Positions 15,660 through 23,632 of a stretch of DNA of 46,779 bases are shown here, piece after piece. The DNA lies in contig USFR01000012.1 of NCBI GenBank assembly GCA_900553945.1, positions 1 to 46,779 on the forward strand. The letters are read 5' to 3'. The position numbers and the translations under genes were made by a program. Source of the DNA: an uncultured Clostridium sp. Lineage in GTDB: Bacteria; Bacillota; Clostridia; TANB77; CAG-508. The stretch's first letter is position 1. Every line of letters starts with the position of its first letter. The notes below the pieces were generated by a model. It saw only the letters and a list, made by a program, of their open reading frames with translations, was not told where the DNA came from and made no database searches.

Positions 15660-16649
15660 ATGGATAATACTATTTTAAAACAATTATTAACTGAATATGA
15701 TTCTAAAAGAATGCATGCTCTTGAAGATTTAGAAAATAGAAAAAAAACATTAAGAGAATCTTCTGCTGAGTATGTTCAACTTGAGAAAAATCTTCAATCT
15801 CTTTCTTTAGATTCTTTGAAATCTATGCTTTCTTTATCATCTGAAGAAAAAGAAAAAAAGCTTAAATCGTTACAAGAAAAAACAGATAAAATTACAAGTG
15901 AAAAAGCTATGTTATTAAAAAAGCTTAATTTACCTCAAGATTATTTGTTGCCTCATTTTGATTGTCCTTTTTGCAAGGATACAGGCTATCTTAACAATTC
16001 TTTATGTTCTTGTATTAAGCAAAAATTGTATGATATTGAATATAATAAATCTAATATTGGAAATATAAGAACAGAAAATTTTGATAATTTTAATTTTGAT
16101 ATATATTCAGATGAACCTAATCCATCTTCATATCATTCACAATTTTCTCCTAGAGAAAATATAAAAAAAATATATGATATATCTCAAAAATTTGTTAAAA
16201 ATTTTGATTCACCTGATGAGAAAAATTTAATGTTTTTGGGACCTACTGGTTTGGGTAAAACTTTTTTATCTAACTGCATTGCTAAAGAAATATTAGACTC
16301 AGGAAAAACTGTACTATATCAAACTGCTCCTGTTATGCTTGATTCTATTATAAAATCTAAATTTGAAAAAAATTCTTCTACTATTTTAGAAAATATTTTA
16401 AGTGTTGATTTACTTGTAATAGATGACTTGGGAACAGAAACAATGAATAGTATGAAATTTACTGAATTATTCACTATTATTAATACTAGATTATTAAATC
16501 AATCTGCTAAAATTACAAAAACAATTATTTCTACTAATTTAGATTTAAAAGATATCTTTACTGTTTATAATGAAAGAATTGGTTCAAGGATTGTTGGAGA
16601 TTATAATATATGTCGTTTTTTTGGAGACGATCTTAGATTAAAAAAATAA
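15660..16649 (+). CDS. dnaI: DnaI/DnaC-like helicase-loader ATPase
   Basis: The start is ATG 15660 (AAAGGA just upstream); an earlier in-frame ATG lies inside dnaD without a binding site. The 329-residue protein has a coiled-coil N-terminus (1-90), a zinc module (Cys 102, 105, 116, 118: CPFCKDTGY, then CSC), and an AAA+ domain with Walker A GPTGLGKT (194-201), Walker B LLVIDDLGTE, sensor region TIISTNLD and the Arg finger motif NERIGSRI. It loads DnaB/DnaC-type helicase. The gene symbol follows the Bacillus name. Confidence 0.88.
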   Translation: MDNTILKQLLTEYDSKRMHALEDLENRKKTLRESSAEYVQLEKNLQSLSLDSLKSMLSLSSEEKEKKLKSLQEKTDKITSEKAMLLKKLNLPQDYLLPHFDCPFCKDTGYLNNSLCSCIKQKLYDIEYNKSNIGNIRTENFDNFNFDIYSDEPNPSSYHSQFSPRENIKKIYDISQKFVKNFDSPDEKNLMFLGPTGLGKTFLSNCIAKEILDSGKTVLYQTAPVMLDSIIKSKFEKNSSTILENILSVDLLVIDDLGTETMNSMKFTELFTIINTRLLNQSAKITKTIISTNLDLKDIFTVYNERIGSRIVGDYNICRFFGDDLRLKK

Positions 16650-16763
16650 TTAACTTATTGCTAATGAATTTTTATTGAAAAGAACAAAAACATACTGTTT
16701 ATAACATTTGCACTTATTATAGTTTTATACTTTGTTTTGCAAATTTCTGTGCATTATTATATG
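16650..16763. other. Short copy of sequence found near the Rpn remnant
   Basis: 16672-16689 matches 6174-6191 (17 of 18) and 16739-16753 matches 6266-6280 exactly (15 bp), in the same order but with a shorter spacing. It may be a deletion remnant of the same element type. Confidence 0.4.
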
Positions 16764-16796
16764 AAAAAGCTGAAAATCTTTTATTTTCAGCTTTTT
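16764..16796. terminator. Bidirectional terminator between dnaI and cwlD
   Basis: AAAAAGCTGAAAAT (16764-16777) pairs exactly with 16783-16796 around a 5-base loop, with T runs on both strands. It serves the converging dnaI and cwlD units. Confidence 0.85.
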
Positions 16797-16843
16797 TCAT
16801 ATAGATGCCCTAATTTATTTAATTAATAATTTAGGTCTCTTTC

Positions 16844-17554
16844 TTATTCATTAAAATAATTTAAAATTCCAGAATAAATTCCCCATGCTAGTTCATTTTG
16901 GTATTCATCTGTCAACAATTTTTTCGCTTCCTGTGGATTAGATAAGAATCCACATTCGACTATTGTTATTGGAATGTCAACGTTGTCTACCAAATAAATT
17001 CCTGAAATCTCATGTGCCGTTCGTTTATTCTCAACTTTTATTGTTTCTTTCAATTCATTTTGAATAGAGGTAGCTAGGCGTTTTCCTTTCTCATCATTTT
17101 TCTTATAAAATGTTTGCCAACCATTATATGCTGAGCTATCCCCTTTGTTTAAATGAATTGATACACAAATATCTGCAGATGCTTCGTTTCCTATTTTTAC
17201 TCTATTTTTTATGTCTGATACTTTCATTTCTCGAAGTGTTGTTTTATCTAAATCATAAATTGCATTCTCGTCTGACCTTGTTAATATAACAGTAGCTCCG
17301 CTTTCTTCAAGTAATTTCTGCAATTTCAAAGCTATTTCTAAGTTTGTTTTTTCCTCTGTAACTCCTTCTACACCTTGTGCCCCTTCATCTGGTTTTCCGT
17401 GTCCAGCATCTAGTACCACTACTTTTTCTGTAACTGGGGTTGACGAAGTTAAAACGCTTTCTTCTACTTGTTTAATATTGGTGCACATAATTGCTGAAAA
17501 GCAAAATATTCCAATAACAATCATTAAAATTTTTTTTCTATCTAAAACAATCAT
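16844..17554 (-). CDS. cwlD: N-acetylmuramoyl-L-alanine amidase CwlD
   Basis: The 236-residue protein has an N-terminal signal/anchor (about 7-25) and an Amidase_3 domain: VVLDAGHGKPDEGAQG (zinc His), TEEKTNLEIALKL (zinc Glu), SIHLNKG (zinc His) and the catalytic VECGFLSN near 212. CwlD cleaves stem peptides from spore cortex peptidoglycan so that muramic-delta-lactam can form. The ATG at 17554 has no ribosome binding site and lies within a perfect palindrome; an ATATT-13-CATAGTAT stretch just upstream looks like a SigE-type promoter, which would make the message leaderless or nearly so. Confidence 0.93.
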   Translation of the reverse strand: MIVLDRKKILMIVIGIFCFSAIMCTNIKQVEESVLTSSTPVTEKVVVLDAGHGKPDEGAQGVEGVTEEKTNLEIALKLQKLLEESGATVILTRSDENAIYDLDKTTLREMKVSDIKNRVKIGNEASADICVSIHLNKGDSSAYNGWQTFYKKNDEKGKRLATSIQNELKETIKVENKRTAHEISGIYLVDNVDIPITIVECGFLSNPQEAKKLLTDEYQNELAWGIYSGILNYFNE

Positions 17555-17571
17555 AGTAAATACTATGATTG
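17548..17571. repeat. Perfect 11-bp-arm palindrome covering the cwlD start
   Basis: CAATCATAGTA (17548-17558) and its exact complement at 17561-17571 around two bases. The cwlD ATG (17554-17552 on the minus strand) lies in the distal arm, and the possible SigE -10 overlaps the proximal arm. Confidence 0.8.
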
Positions 17572-17638
17572 CTTTTTAAAAATATTCTTATTTTCTGTTA
17601 TATGCTTATGGACTACTATTTTCTTTTATCAAATTATT

Positions 17639-18004
17639 TTATTCATCATAGATAACTACTACGTTTGCAGTTGCATATTCTTTGCAATGTGATATTGATA
17701 TGTCTATATCTTTTATTTTTTCAAAATTTATATTTACTTTTGGTTTTCCATTTTCATCATTAGTTATTTCAAATGCTGTCCATTCTAAATTTTCTTTTGG
17801 TATTATTTCTGAAAGTGCTTTGTATAAAGCTTCTTTTGCTGCAAATCTTGCAGCATAGTGTTGAAATTTATTTATTTTATGGCTTTCACAATATTGTATT
17901 TCATTTTCCGTATATACTGTGTTTAAAAACTTTTCTCCTTGCCTTTCAATAGCTTTTTCTATACGTGAAATTTCTATAATATCTACTCCACATGCAATTT
18001 TCAA
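17639..18004 (-). CDS. acpS: Holo-[acyl-carrier-protein] synthase
   Basis: The 121-residue protein has the AcpS motifs GVDIIEISRIEKA (magnesium Asp) at the N-terminus and FAAKEALYKAL in the middle, ending with the ISHCKEYATANVV strand. It transfers 4'-phosphopantetheine from CoA to acyl carrier protein. The start is TTG, with AAGGAT about 6 bases upstream. It lies 84 bases upstream of cwlD in the same direction. Confidence 0.96.
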   Translation of the reverse strand: MKIACGVDIIEISRIEKAIERQGEKFLNTVYTENEIQYCESHKINKFQHYAARFAAKEALYKALSEIIPKENLEWTAFEITNDENGKPKVNINFEKIKDIDISISHCKEYATANVVVIYDE

Positions 18005-18021
18005 TTCTAAATCCTTCCTTG

Positions 18022-19257
18022 CTACATAAATAAATATGAAATAATTGTAAAAGTATTTAAAATTAATGAAACAATTAGCAACATCACCATTATGGTATAA
18101 TTACGATTGTTTTTTTCTATATCCAAATCTTTATATATAATTTCATATTTTTTTCTAATTTGTTCAAATTTTTCATCTAGTTCAAATGTTGAACCTAAAA
18201 TTTTATAATATAGACTACCTGTGTCATCTGTTGTTATTTCTTTTGCCCACATTGTTTTTGTGAAGTCTATAAATCTTTTACGAATATGAATAATTTTATC
18301 ATAGCTTTTAAATTCTGTGTTTATTTGTGTTAAGAATATTTTTTGATATAGTCTTAATATATATGTGTAGTATATAACTGTCTCATATTCGTATGGCAAC
18401 TTTGTATAATTATACATATCAACTGTTGAGCAAAGTAAATTACAGTTTGATTTTGTAATACCTGTCCTTGCATATTTTAACTTTGAAATTACGCTTAGAT
18501 TTTGTTCTTCACTTTCTCTGTTTAAGTCTGTTATATAGCTACTTGGGAAGGTATTAACATATTTCAAAAATTCACTATCAAAGCTTTCAAATTCATTTCT
18601 GTCGTTCCAATGCTCAGATGGTATACATGTATATCCAAATGTATAAAATTTGTTTTCTATTTCTACATTATTTTTATAATTTCCTGATATTCTTTTTATT
18701 ATGTCTGATATTTCTTCTAAGTTTTCAAATAAGTCTGTGCTTATATTTATATTTTCATATTGTTTTAGTCCTAAAAATTCTGAATTGCTCTCTTTAAATT
18801 TATAATTAAAATTAAGTACATCTGAAAATTTTTCACTTTTTTCTATTATCGTTTTAAAACTTAGAAAACATATTCCTGTATTAAAACAAATTATATCAAT
18901 TTTAGGTATATTAAATTTTATACTATTTTCCACTTCTTTTTTGGTTTGTATTGGTTCTTCTACAATATATTCAAAACATGTACATGCATGTTTTGATAGT
19001 ATTTTAGCTTTTTTTTCATTTGTTAAATTTTTGAATGCTTTAAGTCTATCCCCCCTTATTTCAAATGTTGGAAATAAGTTTTCTCTTATTACTGGACTAA
19101 AATAATTATATATATCCAAATCCTTTTCTTTTTCAAAAATTCTTAAGGATATTTTTTTGTCTTTTAATAATCTTAATATATACTTTTCATATTTATTTTC
19201 ATCAATTGTGTATGGATGTAGAAAATAAGTATATTGATATTTAAATGATAGTTCCAA
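18022..19257 (-). CDS. Unrecognised protein with a C-terminal membrane anchor
   Basis: The 411-residue protein starts at TTG with GAGGAG 7 bases upstream. It has no signal peptide. A large soluble part (1-385) contains Cys residues at about 92 and 94 (KHACTCFEY) and ends in a long charged helix (about 350-385, KILGSTFELDEKFEQIRKKY). One hydrophobic segment at about 388-410 closes the protein, giving a tail-anchored topology with the body in the cytoplasm. The helix-then-membrane ending recalls CorA or DUF155 proteins, but the CorA GMN motif is absent. I do not recognise the family. It lies 17 bases before acpS. Confidence 0.75.
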   Translation of the reverse strand: MELSFKYQYTYFLHPYTIDENKYEKYILRLLKDKKISLRIFEKEKDLDIYNYFSPVIRENLFPTFEIRGDRLKAFKNLTNEKKAKILSKHACTCFEYIVEEPIQTKKEVENSIKFNIPKIDIICFNTGICFLSFKTIIEKSEKFSDVLNFNYKFKESNSEFLGLKQYENINISTDLFENLEEISDIIKRISGNYKNNVEIENKFYTFGYTCIPSEHWNDRNEFESFDSEFLKYVNTFPSSYITDLNRESEEQNLSVISKLKYARTGITKSNCNLLCSTVDMYNYTKLPYEYETVIYYTYILRLYQKIFLTQINTEFKSYDKIIHIRKRFIDFTKTMWAKEITTDDTGSLYYKILGSTFELDEKFEQIRKKYEIIYKDLDIEKNNRNYTIMVMLLIVSLILNTFTIISYLFM

Positions 19258-19285
19258 AATAAATCTCCTCTTTTGTATTATTTTT

Positions 19286-20812
19286 TTATTTTACATATGT
19301 GTTTAATTCATTGTTTTCACTTAAATGCCATGTTCCTATGAAGTCTATGCTTATATTGTTATCTAATGATACTGATGGTTCAAGTAATATGCTTCCGTTT
19401 TGTTGTAATACTCCCCATTTTCCATCTTTATTTACTGCACAAAATCCGTATTGATTTTGTTCTTGTGCATCATCATATATGCAGTCTACTACTTTTTGTC
19501 CATCTTTATTTACGTATCCGTATTTTCCGTTTTCTTTTACTAAGAATAATGTATTATTTTTTAGTGCTTCTTTATTAGTAATTTCTTGATATTGTAAATT
19601 GTAATATTTATATTCATTACCTACTCTTGCTCTAATATATCCTTTTTCTGAATCTACTTTACTAATTGTTCCTGTTAATACAAATTTTAATTCTCTATTA
19701 TATATGTCTGATGTATAATCTTCATTTTCACAAATTAATGATGCAATATCATTTCTATATTTTATGTCTTTATATTTTATTTCTATACAGATATCTTTAT
19801 TTAATTTTATTACTCCATAATTTCCTGCTGTTTTTGCTATATAATAGTCTCCAAAGCAATTCTCTAAATAATCAAATGCTGGATCTATAAGTGTTTCACC
19901 TGTAGTATTAATTATTCCATATTTACCAGCTTTTTTTATAACTAAATTGTCTCCATCAATTTCAATAATTTCATCAAATCCTGTTTCCAAAATTGTTGTT
20001 CCATCTTTTGAAATTAATTTTGTTTTTACACCATCTTGTACAACATATTTATCATTTCCTGATACTTTCATTATTTTATCATGTGTCGCATCTAAAATTA
20101 TTTTTCCTTCTGAACCTAAAATACCATATTTTCCGTTTTCATTTTTTACTATATATCCATCATTATATGTTTTTCCAAAAGGTGCTACAGATGTATATGT
20201 TGTATCCGCAAATACTGTTTTTGATACACTATTATATAAACCATATTTTCCGTCTTTTGTTAATATAAGTGTTTTTTCTATTCCTTGCATTGTTGATATG
20301 TCTTCATAATTTGCTGGTAATACTTCTTTTCCTGAAAAATCTATTAATCCATATTTTCCGTCTCTTTCAAATTTTAAAACTTCATTGTTATACCATACTT
20401 TATTTGATGTATCATAATTAACAAGAGCACTTACATTAGTATAATTCGAAAATAATTGCTCATTTTTTTCGTTAATTGCTTTTGTTTTAAATGTTCCATT
20501 TGTATAATCAACATCATATGTTACGATGAAAATGTTTTTTGTAGAATCTGGTATTATTACCATTTCATCATATGAAATATTGCTTAATTTATCACCTTTA
20601 TTATTTATTACTCCCCATTTTGAATCTGCATATGCTGAAAAATAGCTTACACTTTCTGGGAGTACTTGTTGTTCTTTGCTTTTTTTATTTAGTGATAAAA
20701 TCATTGAATATATAACCATTATTATCACTAATAATGCAACTATTGTCGCAACTACTTTTTTCATATTTAGTTTAGGCTCGTTATCGAACCTTCTTCCTCT
20801 ATTTCTTCTCAT
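19286..20812 (-). CDS. WG-repeat protein with N-terminal membrane anchor
   Basis: The 508-residue protein starts at ATG after GGAGG. Residues about 20-42 are a membrane segment after an Arg-rich tail (MRRNRGRRFDN), so most of the chain is extracellular. It is built of WG-type repeats: KWGVINNKGD, KYGLIDFSGKEVLP, KYGLYNS, KYGILGSEGK, KYGIINTTGETLIDP, NYGVIKLNK, KYGYVNKDGQKVV and KWGVLQQNGS. WG repeats form beta-rich folds with no single known function. It precedes the tail-anchored protein and acpS, and lies downstream of spoIIE. Confidence 0.9.
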   Translation of the reverse strand: MRRNRGRRFDNEPKLNMKKVVATIVALLVIIMVIYSMILSLNKKSKEQQVLPESVSYFSAYADSKWGVINNKGDKLSNISYDEMVIIPDSTKNIFIVTYDVDYTNGTFKTKAINEKNEQLFSNYTNVSALVNYDTSNKVWYNNEVLKFERDGKYGLIDFSGKEVLPANYEDISTMQGIEKTLILTKDGKYGLYNSVSKTVFADTTYTSVAPFGKTYNDGYIVKNENGKYGILGSEGKIILDATHDKIMKVSGNDKYVVQDGVKTKLISKDGTTILETGFDEIIEIDGDNLVIKKAGKYGIINTTGETLIDPAFDYLENCFGDYYIAKTAGNYGVIKLNKDICIEIKYKDIKYRNDIASLICENEDYTSDIYNRELKFVLTGTISKVDSEKGYIRARVGNEYKYYNLQYQEITNKEALKNNTLFLVKENGKYGYVNKDGQKVVDCIYDDAQEQNQYGFCAVNKDGKWGVLQQNGSILLEPSVSLDNNISIDFIGTWHLSENNELNTYVK

Positions 20813-20892
20813 TACATCCTCCGATTAAAAACATTAATACACAGTTACTATATCATATTTTTACCTCTTTTTTCAATACTCTTAGCTAGTTT

Positions 20893-20945
20893 TATAAAAA
20901 AAGATGCAAACAATTTGAAAATTTCTTTTCTTAGTTTACATCTTT
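20893..20945 (-). terminator. Terminator of spoIIE
   Basis: Arms 20900-20911 and 20934-20945 pair over 12 bp with one G-U, followed on the minus strand by seven Ts (20899-20893). Confidence 0.8.
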
Positions 20946-20953
20946 ATTTTTTA

Positions 20954-23392
20954 TTATAATTTAACTACTTTGGCTACTATTACTGACATATCATCTTTTA
21001 GAATTCCATATCCGTTGTCAATAGCTTCATTTAGAATTATGTCTGCCATTTTTTTTACGTTATTTGTGTTTATTTCTTTGATTAATTTTAAGAACCATTT
21101 GTCTCCTGCTTGTACTTGGTTAGAATCTATTATTCCATCGCTACACATTATAAAAATATCTCCGTCATGTAAATCTTTATCATACGCTGTGAAGTCTACA
21201 TCATTTAATATTCCTAGTGGCAATGAGTTTGGTTCAACAATATCTATGTTTTGTTTATTTTTTATGTATGTTTTACAAGAACCGTTTTTTATAAATTCTA
21301 CTATTCCTTTATATAAGTCAAATATTGCTACGTCCATTGTTGCAAAAATTTCTTCAGTTGATAATTTTACTGTTGAATTGATTAGTTCTATTGAATCTTC
21401 CTTATCAAATCCTGCAGATAATGTTTGTGTAAGCATTTTAGTTACTATTTGGCTTGATTTTTTAGCTTTTGCTCCTGCTCCCATTCCGTCACTTAGTGCT
21501 ACCATGTGTTTGTTATCGTCTAATTTTACTTGTATACAGCTGTCTCCTGATATATCATTTCCGGTTTTAGGTAGTCTTGCTAATCCTAGTTGTATAGCGA
21601 ATTTATCTTCAGATATATATTTTTGCATATACATATTTGCATCTATATGGCTTGTATCTTTTTGAAGTACAATTTTTTCTTTACATACTTTTGTTAAAAT
21701 TGATTCTATACATTTTACTTTTTCTCTTTCTTTTATTTGTTTTTCAAATAAAAGATCTATGAAATATTTTTTTCCTTTGTTTTGTCTTATTTTTATTTCT
21801 TTAACTAAAATTTCTTTTTGTTTTAATAATTCTTTTATTTCTGTTTCTTGTTTAGAAAATTCTTTGTCTTTATTTTTAGACATATCTTCTGCTATTTCGG
21901 AGATTGCTTTTGAAACTCCTTTTAATTGCTTTGAAATTGTTTTTTTATTTTCATGTAATCGTTGTTTCCATTGGAAATTCATTTCATTTATTCTGTATGT
22001 TCTGTTTATTATTCTAACTACTTGATTTACGTCTTCTCTAATTGCTTGATTTGATTTTATATCTAAAATTTCATTTCTTTCTTCAAAAATTTTAATTATA
22101 TCTTTTTCTGTTATTTCTTCTTTTTCTGTAAGCATTAAATATATTCTTTCTATTAATAAATTGTTAATGTTTATTAAGTCTTCATATAATATATTGTTTG
22201 GAAAGCTGTCTAAATTATTTAATAAATCCTCAATAAATGCTTCTTTGCTTTTATTAATATTATCTATTTCATATACTATGTCTTCATCTTTCACACCATA
22301 TGTTTTTGCTATTTCTTTTACGGTATCTGATAAATATTCTAGTTTTTTCTCAGCTTCTTTGCTTTCTGCTAATCTGTTATCTGGAATCGGTGCGAAAAAT
22401 TTATTTTTTCCTATTATATCTTCAATATCAATTTGTATGTATTTCGGTACAAATAGTAATGCAATAGCTGAAATTGCTAGTTCTTTATATAATAATATTT
22501 GAACTGTATTTCCTGTTGATAAATATGAAATTATTGCATTTCCTGCTAAAAAACCAATAATTACTCCTACTTTTCCAAGCTTGTTTACTGCACCTGCTAA
22601 TAGTCCTGAAATTGAAAATGCTAGGACTTGTGCTGGTGTTATTACTCCTATAATTCCTAATATTAATCCTATTGATACTCCTATTGTTGAGCCTGCTAAT
22701 ACACCATTTTTCCATGCCAATACTAATATTAAAAATATTGAAAGAACGTTTGCAATTGATATTCCAAAAATTCTGTATTTACTTACAGCTACAGCGGAAA
22801 TAGCTACAATTATTGTTGCTCCTATTATTTCTTCTATTGTAAATGCTGACTTTGTTCCGAAGTTTTCTAAAACACCTATGCTATTAACAAATATTTTATA
22901 AAATATATATGTCAATATTACTGTTATTATAGCTGTTATTACATCATATATTAAAAATGTTCCTGTAAAGCATTTTATTGCTTGTACAATTGCTGATGCT
23001 ATAATTAAGTTAATTCCCAATTTTGTTACTTCGTTTCTATCTTCTTGTACATATGGTTTTATAATTACGACTGTTAGTAAAAATATTAATATATTTAAAA
23101 AATATATTAAAAATGCTCCACTTCCTTGACTTATTAATATTCCTAAAGATGTTGTAACTAAAACGGGGCCTGCTGGTATTGTACTGCTACAAGCGGCTAC
23201 AAAAAACGCAAATCCAAATGGAAATAATCCATCTTTTATTGATACTGTTGAGATTAAAAAAGACAAAATATAAATTATGATATTTTGAATTGTAAAAATA
23301 TCTTTAATCTTGTCTAAGTTAATATTTTTGTTTTTTTCTTTTACATCCTTTTTATTTAACTCTTCTGCACTATTTGCTAAATTTTGAAACAT
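20954..23392 (-). CDS. spoIIE: Stage II sporulation protein E (PP2C phosphatase)
   Basis: I use the ATG at 23392, 5 bases after GAGGTGG; a GTG three codons earlier would overlap that site. The roughly 812-residue protein has the SpoIIE layout: about ten membrane segments (residues 40-330), a central coiled-coil regulatory region (350-570), and a C-terminal PP2C domain with SGDSCIQVKLDD, ALSDGMGAGAKAKKSS and MCSDGIID metal-binding Asp motifs. SpoIIE localises to the polar septum and dephosphorylates SpoIIAA to activate sigma F in the forespore. A TGTCGAA (0A-box) site lies about 145 bases upstream. Confidence 0.96.
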   Translation of the reverse strand: MFQNLANSAEELNKKDVKEKNKNINLDKIKDIFTIQNIIIYILSFLISTVSIKDGLFPFGFAFFVAACSSTIPAGPVLVTTSLGILISQGSGAFLIYFLNILIFLLTVVIIKPYVQEDRNEVTKLGINLIIASAIVQAIKCFTGTFLIYDVITAIITVILTYIFYKIFVNSIGVLENFGTKSAFTIEEIIGATIIVAISAVAVSKYRIFGISIANVLSIFLILVLAWKNGVLAGSTIGVSIGLILGIIGVITPAQVLAFSISGLLAGAVNKLGKVGVIIGFLAGNAIISYLSTGNTVQILLYKELAISAIALLFVPKYIQIDIEDIIGKNKFFAPIPDNRLAESKEAEKKLEYLSDTVKEIAKTYGVKDEDIVYEIDNINKSKEAFIEDLLNNLDSFPNNILYEDLININNLLIERIYLMLTEKEEITEKDIIKIFEERNEILDIKSNQAIREDVNQVVRIINRTYRINEMNFQWKQRLHENKKTISKQLKGVSKAISEIAEDMSKNKDKEFSKQETEIKELLKQKEILVKEIKIRQNKGKKYFIDLLFEKQIKEREKVKCIESILTKVCKEKIVLQKDTSHIDANMYMQKYISEDKFAIQLGLARLPKTGNDISGDSCIQVKLDDNKHMVALSDGMGAGAKAKKSSQIVTKMLTQTLSAGFDKEDSIELINSTVKLSTEEIFATMDVAIFDLYKGIVEFIKNGSCKTYIKNKQNIDIVEPNSLPLGILNDVDFTAYDKDLHDGDIFIMCSDGIIDSNQVQAGDKWFLKLIKEINTNNVKKMADIILNEAIDNGYGILKDDMSVIVAKVVKL

Positions 23393-23535
23393 CCCTACCA
23401 CCTCATACTTTTTTTATATTTAACACCATAAGATTTAAAAAAAATGTCATTTATTATTAAATATTTAAAAAAGTTATTTACTTTTTGTGATATATTTTTT
23501 AGTCATTCCCAAAAGTAGATTTCATTCTATTACAA

Positions 23536-23542
23536 TTCGACA
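23536..23542 (-). promoter_or_regulatory. Candidate Spo0A box upstream of spoIIE
   Basis: The minus strand reads TTTTTTTGTCGAAT, matching the 0A-box core TGTCGAA with its usual T-rich 5' side. In Bacillus, spoIIE is a direct Spo0A target. No clear -35/-10 pair was found downstream of it. Confidence 0.5.
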
Positions 23543-23592
23543 AAAAAATCAATACTTCTACATTTAAATATGTCTGTTTGTTTTTAAGGAAA

Positions 23593-23622
23593 AAGGACAT
23601 TGACAGCTATGTCAATGTCCTT
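23593..23622 (-). terminator. Terminator of gyrA
   Basis: AAGGACATTGACA (23593-23605) pairs exactly with 23610-23622 around a 4-base loop, followed on the minus strand by TTTTT. It starts 11 bases after the gyrA stop. Confidence 0.9.
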
Positions 23623-23632
23623 CTATATTTTA

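Noticed and set aside
10749..16796. Integrative element inserted at tRNA-Arg
   Set aside because: The T4SS cluster lies on the 5' side of the tRNA, no duplicated tRNA 3' end was found near 11.1 or 16.7 kb, and no integrase is present.
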